The translations under genes and the position numbers were made by a program. A stretch of 64,000 nucleotides of DNA, from contig NZ_AFRZ01000001.1 of assembly GCF_000242915.1 (NCBI RefSeq), positions 1,178,001-1,242,000 on the forward strand, in the 5' to 3' direction. The notes beneath the pieces were generated by a model. That model made no database searches. It was not told the DNA's origin and saw only the letters and a program-made list of their open reading frames with translations. Positions 1 through 7,579 of this stretch are shown one piece after another. Every line of letters starts with the position of its first letter. Positions within the stretch are counted from its first letter, which is position 1. This DNA comes from Sulfurimonas gotlandica GD1 (lineage in GTDB: Bacteria; Campylobacterota; Campylobacteria; Campylobacterales; Sulfurimonadaceae).

Positions 1-193
1 CATAAGGATTATAGTTACACTCATCCCCTAAACTAGTTCCCCATTTAGTATGATGCATAATATTTGGATCATCTGCGAGTAGTGTACCTGGTGCTAAAAT
101 ACTTGCAGCAGCAACAGCACTAACAGATGCTGTTCTTTTGAAGAATTCTCTTCTACTAACAGATGTTGATTCTTCTTTAAATGTTTTATCCAC
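1..193 (-). CDS. soxC: SoxC-like sulfane dehydrogenase molybdoprotein, N-terminal part
   Basis: Partial gene running off the left edge; about 64 residues are visible. It starts at GTG (191-193) with a GGAGA ribosome binding site 5-10 bases upstream. The N-terminus has a Tat signal (SRREFFKR, twin Arg at residues 14-15), an Ala-rich hydrophobic stretch and a likely cleavage site near LLADD. The mature start (TKWGTSLGDE then NPYG) resembles SoxC, the Mo-cofactor subunit of the periplasmic Sox(CD) sulfane dehydrogenase, which oxidises the sulfane sulfur carried on SoxY. The SQR gene nearby on the same strand supports a sulfur-oxidation role. Only the N-terminus is visible, so another sulfite-oxidase-family protein is possible. 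Confidence 0.7.
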   Translation of the reverse strand, partial: MDKTFKEESTSVSRREFFKRTASVSAVAAASILAPGTLLADDPNIMHHTKWGTSLGDECNYNPY

Positions 194-523
194 ATCTTCT
201 CCTTTGTAGTTTATTTATTGTTTTAATTATATTAATCTGTTAACCTTATCTGTATTTTTATCACAAAGTTGGCACAAAAATTAATTGTACCATTTTTACA
301 TAGTTAAGTGCTTTATAAAGGTCTAATAAGTCAAGAATTAAGCATATAAAAGATATTTGCATACATTATGTTACTAACAGAAACACCACTTTTAAAATTA
401 AAATTTTACATATAATATTTTTAAATATGCCGTATTAGTAGTGCTTATATAGATAAAAAGGCCTTATTATTTAAACTGATTAAAACTAATGATTTTTTTG
501 TGAGTTTAAATTTTTCTGCTATT
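194..523. other. Intergenic region upstream of soxC
   Basis: No gene is seen in this 330-base AT-rich stretch. It must carry the promoter of the SoxC-like gene, which starts at 193. TTATCACAA lies at 258-266, about 65 bases upstream of that start; the same 9-mer or its complement recurs before several other genes in the window. The 3' end of the 160-aa gene (stop at 524) reads into it and no clear rho-independent terminator is visible. Confidence 0.5.
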
Positions 524-1006
524 TTACTTTTCTGATTCTTCTGAATTACTTTCATTAAGTTGTGAACCTACATCTTCAACAACATCTTCTTTTAGCTCAA
601 TTATTAATTCTTGTCTTTTAACCATTAGATTTTCTAAAATATTTTGACCGACTTCTTCTCTGTCTTGCCAATCTACTTCATGGTAAATATTGAAAAGTTT
701 TTTGAAATAGTCGTAATGAGTATCACTGCTCGTAATTTTAAAAAAATAAAATCTTGTATAGTCTATATCATTTATGTGACGTATAGCTATCTTCTTACCA
801 ATACTATCTGGATACACTTCTTCTTTTATCCAGTTTGCAAAGTATTCTGATTCCTTAAACCAGTTATATAAGCTTAAATCTGAATCTTTTAAAATATTGA
901 AAGTTAGTGTCTGCTCATCATCTAATTCAAATAGATGCTCTCTCTCATCTAGCTCAAATTTATCTAGAGCCTCATTATAGATAGTAAACTCAAATTTTAG
1001 TTGCAT
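524..1006 (-). CDS. Hypothetical acidic protein, 160 aa
   Basis: I do not recognise this protein. It is acidic and soluble: no signal peptide or membrane segment, many Glu/Asp, and a C-terminal tail rich in Glu and Ser (SNSEESEK). The middle is aromatic-rich (YTRFYFF, HYDYFKKLF). The ATG has an AGGA site about 8 bases upstream. It sits between the SQR and the SoxC-like gene on the same strand, separated from SQR by a terminator (1066-1097), so it is probably its own unit. A cytoplasmic accessory role in sulfur metabolism is only a guess from location. Confidence 0.75.
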   Translation of the reverse strand: MQLKFEFTIYNEALDKFELDEREHLFELDDEQTLTFNILKDSDLSLYNWFKESEYFANWIKEEVYPDSIGKKIAIRHINDIDYTRFYFFKITSSDTHYDYFKKLFNIYHEVDWQDREEVGQNILENLMVKRQELIIELKEDVVEDVGSQLNESNSEESEK

Positions 1007-1065
1007 GTAAAAATCCTGAATAAAAAAAATATTTGTTGAAAAATTTCTTGTTGTGTGAAAGAATA

Positions 1066-1097
1066 GAAAAAAGGAGAGAAGGAGAATCTCCTTCTCT
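1066..1097 (-). terminator. Rho-independent terminator of the SQR gene
   Basis: AGAGAAGGAGA (1075-1085) is followed after one base by its exact complement TCTCCTTCTCT (1087-1097), giving a 9-11 bp stem. On the minus strand it is followed by CC and a run of six T (1067-1072). It lies just past the SQR stop codon at 1105. Confidence 0.85.
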
Positions 1098-1104
1098 TGT
1101 TGAC

Positions 1105-2592
1105 TTACGCTTTACCAGAAAGCATACCGTACATTGTCATTGGTTTAAGGGCATAAACTTTCATTAACCAGAACACCCATCTTTCTACTAATGGATCTAG
1201 TGGGAATGATGGTGTAGGTTTAACACTCCAGTCAAACTCAGCTAACATAACTGTACCAATATCTGTGATAAGTGGACAAACTGTATAACCAGCATATTTT
1301 GAAGGTAATTTTTTACCTTCCATTTTAGCTATTAAGTTATCTACAAGAACTTTATACTGCTTTCTTACAGATCCACCAGTTTTACCCATTGGTACTTGTG
1401 CAATATCGCCAATTGCAAATACATTCATAAATTTAACATGCTGAAGTGTTTCTTTGTTTACAGGAACAAAACCACCATCACCTATCTCAGATTCTGCAAC
1501 TTCTCTTGGAGCTACTGCATCTGGAGTTATATGTAAAAAGTCATAAGGAACTCTTATTTTTTCATGCTTAGAGACAACCTCGAAATCTTTCATAATTGGA
1601 TCAAAAGGCCCTTTTTCTTGCCACTTAGAATCAAAAATAGCTATTTTATTTTCTTTTTCAACACCTATTAGGTTAGTTCTATAGTGCCATTTAAAACCTT
1701 CTCTTTTAAACTGCTCATAGATAGCATCGTGGTATTCAGGTACACCAAACATTGCTCCACCATTTGGATAGAAAGTAAGTTCAGCATTATCTCTTGCACC
1801 AGCTTCTTTAAGTCTTGCGTTTGTAAGATACATAATTTTCTTTGGAGCACCACCACATTTAATTGGTGTACTTGGATGCGTGAAAAGAAATTGTACTTTT
1901 TTACCATCTTTAGCATTTTTAGCTTTCTCGATGTATTTTTGCATCTGCTCCCAAGTTTTAGTAGCACCTTCAGCTGTATAGATTGAACAAATACCAGTAT
2001 CCTCACCTATGGCTTTATGAAGTTTTGAATTATCTCCAGTTGAATAAGCACGACCAGCATGCTCTAAACCTTCAAGTCTTTCAAAATCAAGTTGTAGACC
2101 AGTTGCTACAATTAAATAATCATAGTCAATAACTTGACCCTTTGCAGTAGTTACTTGATTGTTGTTTGGGTCAAAATCTATAACTTTATCTTCGATTATT
2201 TTTGTACCTTCTGGTACGAAATCATCTCTATTATATTTAATATCTTCAATATCCCAAATACCAGCAGCAACTAGTGTTTGACCAGGCTGATAAGATACTG
2301 ATAGCTTATTAGGCTCAATAACAGTAATATCAGGGTTTTTAAGATTAAGAGTCAATCTTGCAGCTGTACTCATTCCTGCAAGTCCACCACCAACGATTAC
2401 AATCTTAGCATCAACTCCTGATTTTTTAAGTGGTAATTGATCTTTTTCCATTGCTTCAAGATTACTACCGCCCATCATGAAACTTGCACCTGAGATACCA
2501 GCTAACTTCATAGCATCTCTTCTTGTCATTCCCTTTGAAGATAAATCTTTGTCCATCTCCGATAACATATTATTAATATATTTATAATCCAT
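1105..2592 (-). CDS. sqr: Sulfide:quinone oxidoreductase, type II, Tat-exported
   Basis: FAD enzyme that oxidises sulfide and passes electrons to the quinone pool. A Tat-type N-terminus (MTRRDAMKLAG, RR at 24-25) suggests it acts on the periplasmic face. The FAD-binding GGGLAGMSTAARL begins near residue 68. Two cysteines match the catalytic pair of human SQOR: C246 in TPIKCGGAPKKIMYL and C439 in GYTVCPL. The second flavin site is FAIGDIAQVP, about 392-401. The C-terminus (LAEFDWSVKP and WVFWLMKVYALKP) fits membrane-anchoring amphipathic segments. This pattern marks type II rather than the type I, III or VI enzymes. It has its own terminator (1066-1097) and an upstream inverted repeat (2691-2736). 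A diverged paralog starts at 63196. Confidence 0.9.
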   Translation of the reverse strand: MDYKYINNMLSEMDKDLSSKGMTRRDAMKLAGISGASFMMGGSNLEAMEKDQLPLKKSGVDAKIVIVGGGLAGMSTAARLTLNLKNPDITVIEPNKLSVSYQPGQTLVAAGIWDIEDIKYNRDDFVPEGTKIIEDKVIDFDPNNNQVTTAKGQVIDYDYLIVATGLQLDFERLEGLEHAGRAYSTGDNSKLHKAIGEDTGICSIYTAEGATKTWEQMQKYIEKAKNAKDGKKVQFLFTHPSTPIKCGGAPKKIMYLTNARLKEAGARDNAELTFYPNGGAMFGVPEYHDAIYEQFKREGFKWHYRTNLIGVEKENKIAIFDSKWQEKGPFDPIMKDFEVVSKHEKIRVPYDFLHITPDAVAPREVAESEIGDGGFVPVNKETLQHVKFMNVFAIGDIAQVPMGKTGGSVRKQYKVLVDNLIAKMEGKKLPSKYAGYTVCPLITDIGTVMLAEFDWSVKPTPSFPLDPLVERWVFWLMKVYALKPMTMYGMLSGKA

Positions 2593-2690
2593 ACTTATCC
2601 TTTTATACTTTTAACTTATAATTAACTGTACATTATCGTAAAATATTGAATTTAAGACTGTTAATTTATAAGAAAATACTAAATTGTGAT

Positions 2691-2736
2691 AACTTTGTTA
2701 CATTTATACACTAGAGTGTAGAATTGTAACAAAGTT
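2691..2736. repeat. Long inverted repeat upstream of sqr
   Basis: Two 22-base arms (2691-2712 and 2715-2736) are complementary at 20 positions, around a 2-base centre; the outer arm is AACTTTGTTACA. It lies between the stop of the 121-aa gene (2783) and the SQR start (2592), both minus strand. It could end the upstream transcript, though the T-run is weak on that strand, or be a regulator-binding dyad for sqr. TTGTGATAA (2684-2692) overlaps its edge. Confidence 0.7.
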
Positions 2737-2782
2737 TTATTTGTAATAAATCGCAATTAAAAACAACTTTAAATTTGATTTA

Positions 2783-3148
2783 CTACGATACTACCTTATT
2801 GTTTAATAAGCCTAAAAGAACATAAACGTTCTTTTTTTCATCAATAAAAAATGGTATTGTGCAACCTTGATTTTCTATATCTTTTATGTTTTCATCATTA
2901 AAATAGATAGATTGTTTATACTTTTTAACCTTAGTTTGCATGTTAATGATTATAGTATCAAGATACAACTCAAAACTTTTTGCATCAGCTGCGTTTTCTT
3001 CTTCTAAAAGTTTTAAAATTTCTTTTAATTGATCTTTGTAAAGAGTTGAAGAGAGAATGTTCATACCTGGATAATAAGGTGAAAATTCAGCCTTATTATC
3101 CATATACTTTTCTAATTCTTTGTGTAGTTGTAATTTTATATTCTGCAT
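2783..3148 (-). CDS. Hypothetical protein, 121 aa
   Basis: Not recognised. A small, charged, probably cytoplasmic protein with a helical N-terminal half (LHKELEKYM, then a Leu/Lys/Glu-rich segment at about 38-55) and a C-terminal half that looks like a beta sheet (IPFFIDEKKNVYVLLGLL). There is no signal peptide. It is 17 bases downstream of the DUF2231 gene on the same strand and probably co-transcribed with it. The C-terminal strand pair vaguely recalls small RelE-fold proteins, but no antitoxin partner is present and I do not assign that function. Confidence 0.75.
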   Translation of the reverse strand: MQNIKLQLHKELEKYMDNKAEFSPYYPGMNILSSTLYKDQLKEILKLLEEENAADAKSFELYLDTIIINMQTKVKKYKQSIYFNDENIKDIENQGCTIPFFIDEKKNVYVLLGLLNNKVVS

Positions 3149-3165
3149 GTTTTCAATGAGCTATA

Positions 3166-3759
3166 TTACTCTTTATCCTTTGCTTGTACTTCAGAGTTTC
3201 CATAAATTTTATCTACTTTTTTAGACAATGAGTTGATTTCATCAATAGCGTCTTCATAATACTCTACTTTTTCATCAGACTCTTCAGTTTGTCCAGCGTT
3301 TACAGAAGCTTTTTTTAGTTTCTTTTCTATCATATAAGATTTAAAAGGCATACCGTAATTATAAACTAATTCTCCACCCATTTTACCTTGAAGAAAAGTT
3401 GTTGCTGTTACAGCAAGAAGTAAAACTACTGCGAGTGCTTCAAGCATAAAGTTTTTCAGTTTGCAACCAGCCATTTTTAAAAGAGCAATAATACCAATTG
3501 CTATAGCTAAATAAAGTCCGAGGGTTTTGTGTTCAACTAATTCTGCTTTGCCCTGCACACTTAAATAATCATAAATTTGCGGCCCTGCTTCATTTCCAGT
3601 ATACCAAACTCCAATCATAGCAAGTGCTGCGAAAAGTGTTGTACGAGATGAAATTTTGGACATACCTTCAGTTTTTGTAAAAAGGTAGATAAGTCCGAAA
3701 ACTGAAGCAACAATTGGTAAAACCATTGCAAAGTGAGCTGTAGCTGGATGTAACATCAT
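3166..3759 (-). CDS. DUF2231 family membrane protein
   Basis: 197 aa with four hydrophobic segments in the first 135 residues (about 8-27, 41-53, 81-99, 106-124). It opens with LHPATAHFAMVLP, the His-containing signature of DUF2231, and has GGELVYNYG after the last helix, also typical. Members are small inner-membrane proteins, some suspected of binding haem through conserved His; function is not established. The tail from about 140 is cytosolic-type and coiled-coil-like (charged Glu/Asp/Lys). The start is at a tandem ATGATG with AAGGA upstream. It heads a short unit with the 121-aa gene. The neighbouring cytochrome c and SQR suggest a redox link, which is inference. Confidence 0.8.
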   Translation of the reverse strand: MMLHPATAHFAMVLPIVASVFGLIYLFTKTEGMSKISSRTTLFAALAMIGVWYTGNEAGPQIYDYLSVQGKAELVEHKTLGLYLAIAIGIIALLKMAGCKLKNFMLEALAVVLLLAVTATTFLQGKMGGELVYNYGMPFKSYMIEKKLKKASVNAGQTEESDEKVEYYEDAIDEINSLSKKVDKIYGNSEVQAKDKE

Positions 3760-3871
3760 AAGAAATCCTTATATTTTATTAAATTTGTCAAATTATAACA
3801 TTCAATTCAAAAAGTTTATTTAAACATCTTTATTAGATTTAAATAGGTCTTTTTAACATTGTTTTGCATTA

Positions 3872-4228
3872 TTAATGTCCTTTAGACTTCAACTTATGAT
3901 ATTGAACGCAAGAACGTTCACTACCTATGTTGCAACCCCTTCCAAATGATAACATTGCTTTTCTGTTACTTTTTTCAACACCTTCACCACCACGTAAAAA
4001 TGTATAACCAAGGTAATAACAACCTCTAGATACCCTATTTTTACATGCTTTTTTAAAAAATATTTGAGATTTTTTAATATCTTTTTTTACACCTTCTCCA
4101 TTATAATATAGCATACCTAACTCTATACAATATTGCATTTTTCCTTCATTACAGGATTGTTCAAACTTTTGATTAGCAATTAAGTTTGCACTTAAAAATA
4201 TCGCTATTGATATAATAATCTTAATCAT
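3872..4228 (-). CDS. Secreted Cys-rich Sel1-repeat protein (Hcp-like)
   Basis: 118 aa. An N-terminal signal peptide (IIISIAIFLSANLIA) is followed by about two Sel1/TPR-like repeats with cysteines paired across helices: C-x7-C at the start, AMLYYNGEGV-type turns (ELGMLYYNGEGVKKD, YTFLRGGEGVEKS) and KACKNRVSRGCYYLG. This is the pattern of the Helicobacter cysteine-rich proteins, which are periplasmic and disulfide-bonded. It is short for the family, which usually carries four or more repeats. AGGGA precedes the ATG. It stands alone between the cytochrome gene and the DUF2231 gene. Likely a protein-protein interaction module; partner unknown. Confidence 0.85.
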   Translation of the reverse strand: MIKIIISIAIFLSANLIANQKFEQSCNEGKMQYCIELGMLYYNGEGVKKDIKKSQIFFKKACKNRVSRGCYYLGYTFLRGGEGVEKSNRKAMLSFGRGCNIGSERSCVQYHKLKSKGH

Positions 4229-4296
4229 TTTATTCCCTAAATTTTATGTTTTTTGAAGAAGTCTGTAGAAAAGTGTTTATTCATGAAGGAATTGGA

Positions 4297-4322
4297 GTAT
4301 ATGCTGAAAGCTCAGCATATAC
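4297..4322 (-). terminator. Hairpin downstream of the cytochrome c gene
   Basis: GTATATGCTGA (4297-4307) and its exact complement (4312-4322) enclose a 4-base loop: an 11-bp perfect stem starting 5 bases past the cytochrome stop codon (4327). No good T-run follows on the minus strand, so it may stabilise the 3' end rather than terminate efficiently. Confidence 0.55.
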
Positions 4323-4326
4323 TTGC

Positions 4327-4686
4327 TTATTTTATATTAGTACTAATATACTCAGCAAGAGCATCTATCTCTTCATAAGAAAGATCAACCAGTGTACTTT
4401 TCATTAATTGTCCATAACCATATTTGTTAACACTACCATATCTGTAGTCTTTTAACTCTTTTGCTAATTTAGCAGCATCTAATCCATTAATCGATGCATA
4501 TACAACTCTTGTAGAACTATCCATTGTAGTTTGCTTCCCATCAGCTGCATGACATTGGATACAGTCTTGTTTATAAATTGCTTCACCGTTTGCTGGTAAT
4601 AACACTCCTGATTTGTATGCTGGTGCACTATCTGCAGCTAATAAAGTAGCACTCGCTACCAATGCGCAAAGAATCATTTTTTTCAT
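4327..4686 (-). CDS. Small periplasmic c-type cytochrome
   Basis: 119 aa with a cleavable signal peptide (MKKMILCALVASATLLAADS). One haem c motif, CIQCH, lies at 42-46, and the likely distal ligand is Met95 in YGQLMKS. Spacing and length fit a monohaem class I cytochrome (cytochrome c553-like), an electron shuttle in the periplasm. Near Sox and SQR genes it could carry electrons from thiosulfate or sulfide oxidation to a cbb3-type oxidase; that pairing is inference. AAGGGA lies 5-10 bases before the ATG. The start is preceded by a dyad (4704-4739) that includes the recurring TTGTGATAA motif, so the gene may be regulated. Confidence 0.9.
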   Translation of the reverse strand: MKKMILCALVASATLLAADSAPAYKSGVLLPANGEAIYKQDCIQCHAADGKQTTMDSSTRVVYASINGLDAAKLAKELKDYRYGSVNKYGYGQLMKSTLVDLSYEEIDALAEYISTNIK

Positions 4687-4703
4687 TTTTATCCCTTAAA
4701 TTG

Positions 4704-4739
4704 TAAGATTTTTGTGATAATAATAACACACAAATCTTA
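4704..4739. promoter_or_regulatory. Dyad upstream of the cytochrome c gene
   Basis: TAAGATTTTTGTG (4704-4716) and CACACAAATCTTA (4727-4739) are complementary at 12 of 13 positions around a 10-base AT spacer. It covers 18-53 bases upstream of the ATG at 4686 and includes TTGTGATAA (4712-4720). Position and symmetry suggest an operator or leader hairpin. Confidence 0.5.
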
Positions 4740-4767
4740 AATAAGCAAAAAAGTCTCTTTCTCTCTA

Positions 4768-4883
4768 GCTATTTTGATATATAATGTTACTTTATAGCTT
4801 GCTCTTTTTATATATAATGTTAAGTGATGAAGCTTAAATAATTTCACACCAAACTTTGTTCAAGTATTTTTTATATAATGGTA
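4768..4883 (+). promoter_or_regulatory. Three repeated -10-like boxes before the DUF6488-like gene
   Basis: TATATAATGTTA occurs at 4768-4779 and 4811-4822, and TATATAATGGTA at 4872-4883. Each holds a perfect TATAAT (4770, 4813, 4874). The last would start transcription about 60 bases before the ATG at 4946. Campylobacterota sigma-70 promoters rely on an extended -10 and lack a clear -35, so any of the three could work. Confidence 0.5.
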
Positions 4884-4945
4884 GGTATAGTTTCAAATAT
4901 CTTTTATTTAAAAATTGATATTTCTTTTAAATAGGCACTTAAATA

Positions 4946-5299
4946 ATGACAAAATCAATTAAAACATCACTAATTTTATTGGCACTGACTTTTACTACTT
5001 TATATGCAAAGAATGGCTACGATTACTATTATTATGGCAACAATGGTACTACTTATAACAAACTCAACAAATCTTCAATTAGTAAAATAGCTAAAGAAGA
5101 AATTAAAAGATTAATTTTGGAAAACAAGATTTCAAAAAATTGGAGATCTATACCAATTTCAGAAATAAAGAAATCCAATTCTAATGACTGGGTAGTTACT
5201 TTTAACAATTTAAAAATTAGAAATAAATCAAAACAAAATCTTTATGTATTTGTAAATCTATATGGTCATATTCAAGGTGTCAACTACACAGGTCACTAA
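4946..5299 (+). CDS. Secreted DUF6488-like protein
   Basis: 117 aa. A signal peptide (KTSLILLALTFTTLYA) is followed by a Tyr/Asn-rich stretch (YDYYYYGNNG) and then a domain with Trp-rich spacing (KNWRSI, NDWVVTFNN) and the ending LYVFVNLYGHIQGVNYTG, which recalls the DUF6488 family ending (LYVFL then ANYTG). Family function is unknown; it is a small periplasmic domain. It is a single-gene unit on the plus strand, with only a weak AGG 11 bases before the ATG. After the stop (TAA 5297-5299) the same frame stays open for another 25 codons to TAG at 5375 and reads as plausible protein, so the gene may have been longer. Confidence 0.7.
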   Translation: MTKSIKTSLILLALTFTTLYAKNGYDYYYYGNNGTTYNKLNKSSISKIAKEEIKRLILENKISKNWRSIPISEIKKSNSNDWVVTFNNLKIRNKSKQNLYVFVNLYGHIQGVNYTGH

Positions 5300-5380
5300 A
5301 AAAACTTCAACGGTAGAGAAAAATACTACCAAGATATTGTAGATAACATCTTACAAAATAGTAAGTTTAATCTCTAGTAG

Positions 5381-5794
5381 CTATTCGCTTGCTTTTAACT
5401 CTGCATACAAAGGTATACATGCCTCTATTTCTCCTCTGCTGGGAACTCTTCTAACTGATAGATATGTGACTCTACCATCTTTGTGAATTTTTCTAAGAGC
5501 AGTTGCATGTACCCAATAGTGCCCACCATCTTTTCTAAGATTCTTTACAATCCCAGTCCAAAACCCTTTTGATTGTATATCATCCCAAAGACCTTTAAAC
5601 GCAATGCGCGGCATATCTGGATGTCTAACTATATTATGCGGTTCACCAATCAACTCATCTAACTTATAGTCAGCCATCTCACAAAAGAGATCGTTGGCAT
5701 ATACGATAAGACCTCTATCATCAGTTTCACTCAGTATATATTGATCAGACGAGAAAAACCACTCATCCGAATTTTCACTTTTAGTTACACTCAT
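5381..5794 (-). CDS. PAS-domain energy-taxis sensor (Aer/CetB type)
   Basis: 137 aa, almost only a PAS domain. Hallmarks of the FAD-binding Aer/CetB class are present: ETDDRGLIVYAN (23-34), GEPHNIVRHPDMP (50-62), WTGIVKNLRKDGGHYWV (79-95) and VRRVPSRGE near the end. In Campylobacter, CetB is such a stand-alone PAS protein that senses redox state and signals through a separate membrane receptor, CetA. No receptor is adjacent here. It is the last gene of the operon that begins at 9500, 9 bases after aroC. Cytoplasmic. Confidence 0.85.
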   Translation of the reverse strand: MSVTKSENSDEWFFSSDQYILSETDDRGLIVYANDLFCEMADYKLDELIGEPHNIVRHPDMPRIAFKGLWDDIQSKGFWTGIVKNLRKDGGHYWVHATALRKIHKDGRVTYLSVRRVPSRGEIEACIPLYAELKASE

Positions 5795-5803
5795 GACAAT
5801 CCC

Positions 5804-6877
5804 TTATTTATAGTATTTGCTAACTCCACTCATAGTCGAACCCATATTTAAAAGCAGCATATCAGCGATGACCAATGCTGCCATTGCTTCACAGACTACC
5901 GTTCCCCTAATAGCCACACATGGGTCATGTCTGCCTTTAAGAGAAAAATCTACTTCTTCATTTGTTGTTGTAACAGTATGTTGTTCTTTAAAAATAGATG
6001 GTGTCGGTTTGAAATATACATTCATAACTATATCTTCACCGTTAGAGATTCCGCCAAGGATTCCACCTGAGTGATTTGACTCAAAACCATTTGCTCTGAT
6101 TTCATCATTATTATCTGAACCAAGTGTTGCAGCACTGAGAATACCATCACCAATCTCAACTGCTTTAACAGCATTTAGACCCATCATAGCATCTGCAAGT
6201 ACACCATCAAGCTTATAATAAAGCGGCTGACCTAAACCTATTGGAGCACCTTTGATTACAACTCTTGATACACCACCAACAGAATCATGATCATTTTTGG
6301 CCTTAAGTATAGCCTCTTTCTGCTCTTCTTCTTTATCTGCATCAAGTGCATAGATAATACTGCTTTTTGCTTTAGCATAATCAAAAGTTTCAGCTTTAAT
6401 GCCTGCTACTTCGCTAATACCGCTTAAAACTTCAATATCTAACTCTTTGAGCATTAACTTCGCAACCGCGCCTGCTGCGACTCTAGCCGCAGTCTCTCTT
6501 GCAGAAGATCTTCCACCACCTCTATAATCTCTGATTCCATACTTATGAAAGTAAGTAAAGTCAGCATGACCTGGGCGAAATACATCTTTGATGTTTGTAT
6601 AATCTTTTGATTTTTGATTTGTATTATAGATAATCATAGCTATAGGGGTACCTGTACTCTTACCTTCAAATACACCACTTAGTATCTCTACTTCATCTGC
6701 TTCTTTTCTTGCTGTCTCAAACTCACTTTTACCTGGTTTCCTGCGATCAAGTTCACTTTGAATGTATGCTTCATCAATATCTAAACCCGCTGGAACTCCA
6801 TCAAGCAAACACCCAATAGCTTTTCCATGTGATTCACCAAAAGTGCTATATCTTAACTTCATGCCAAAACTATTCAC
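5804..6877 (-). CDS. aroC: Chorismate synthase
   Basis: Last step of the shikimate pathway, converting EPSP to chorismate with reduced FMN. 357 aa, normal length. It has the N-terminal FGESHG (13-18, with His17), DRRKPGKSEFETARKEAD, YRGGGRSSARETAARV and the C-terminal RHDPCVAIRGTVVCEAMAA. The start codon directly follows the rnc stop, so the two are translationally coupled. Part of the minus-strand operon from 9500 to 5381. Confidence 0.98.
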   Translation of the reverse strand: MNSFGMKLRYSTFGESHGKAIGCLLDGVPAGLDIDEAYIQSELDRRKPGKSEFETARKEADEVEILSGVFEGKSTGTPIAMIIYNTNQKSKDYTNIKDVFRPGHADFTYFHKYGIRDYRGGGRSSARETAARVAAGAVAKLMLKELDIEVLSGISEVAGIKAETFDYAKAKSSIIYALDADKEEEQKEAILKAKNDHDSVGGVSRVVIKGAPIGLGQPLYYKLDGVLADAMMGLNAVKAVEIGDGILSAATLGSDNNDEIRANGFESNHSGGILGGISNGEDIVMNVYFKPTPSIFKEQHTVTTTNEEVDFSLKGRHDPCVAIRGTVVCEAMAALVIADMLLLNMGSTMSGVSKYYK

Positions 6878-7558
6878 TTATTTCTCCTTCTTTAGCAGTT
6901 CAACTGCTTGCTTTGCAGACTCTTGTTGAGCTATTTTTTTACTTTTTCCAGATGCTCTGGCATACTCTTTATCTTCAATAAAAACTGCTACTTCAAACTC
7001 TTTTTTATGATCAGGTCCTCTACTAGACATAACCTTATACTCTGGTGTTATTCCAAACCTAGCTTGTGTAAGTTCTTGAAGTGTTGTCTTAAAATCACGG
7101 AAGAGAGAATCTAAAGATATTTCTTTATGATTTTTTTCTATCAAACCAATAGCTATACTCCCTGCCCTTGAAAGACCGGCTTCAAGGTAGATTGCTCCGA
7201 TAACAGCTTCAAAAGCGTTTGAGAGAAGAGATGATTTTTCCCTTCCTCCATTGTTTTGCTCCGCATTTGACAAAAAGATATATTCACCAAGATTCAATGA
7301 TCTTGCTAGTTTATCAAAGCCTGTTTCATTAACTAGTGACGCTCTAATCTTTGAGAGGTTTCCCTCATCTGATTTTTTAAACTTAGTGAAGAGATATTCC
7401 CCTACAATAAGATCTAAAACAGCGTCACCTAAAAATTCTAATCGCTCATTATCGTAGGGCTGTTTATAACTTTTATGCGTCAGCGCTTCGATAATGAGCT
7501 GTTTATCTTTGAACGTATACCCTAAAGTATTTTCTAAAATCTCAATATTCGTACTCAT
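6878..7558 (-). CDS. rnc: Ribonuclease III
   Basis: Cuts double-stranded RNA, including the long stems that flank 16S and 23S rRNA in this same window. 226 aa. The signature [13 protein letters not shown] covers 37-49 (E41, D45). E117 lies in [13 protein letters not shown], and a C-terminal dsRNA-binding domain (about 155-224, ending [16 protein letters not shown]) is present. Oddity: the position equivalent to E. coli D114 is Asn (SNAFE instead of xDxxE). D114 is a metal-site residue in E. coli, so this may be a lineage-specific variant. It sits 21 bases after rnhA and abuts aroC. Confidence 0.97.
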   Translation of the reverse strand: MSTNIEILENTLGYTFKDKQLIIEALTHKSYKQPYDNERLEFLGDAVLDLIVGEYLFTKFKKSDEGNLSKIRASLVNETGFDKLARSLNLGEYIFLSNAEQNNGGREKSSLLSNAFEAVIGAIYLEAGLSRAGSIAIGLIEKNHKEISLDSLFRDFKTTLQELTQARFGITPEYKVMSSRGPDHKKEFEVAVFIEDKEYARASGKSKKIAQQESAKQAVELLKKEK

Positions 7559-7579
7559 TTCCTCTCCTATTATTAAATC

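Noticed and set aside
270-285. Sigma-54-like TTGGCAC upstream of soxC
   Set aside because: The -12 GC element is missing at the required distance, and the orientation is opposite to soxC.
1668-2006. 112- and 100-codon frames overlapping the SQR gene on both strands
   Set aside because: SQR is clearly the coding frame by its motifs; these are other-frame shadows without initiation signals.
2783-3148. Toxin of a toxin-antitoxin pair
   Set aside because: Only a vague resemblance of the C-terminal strands to RelE-like proteins; the neighbour is a DUF2231 membrane protein, not an antitoxin.
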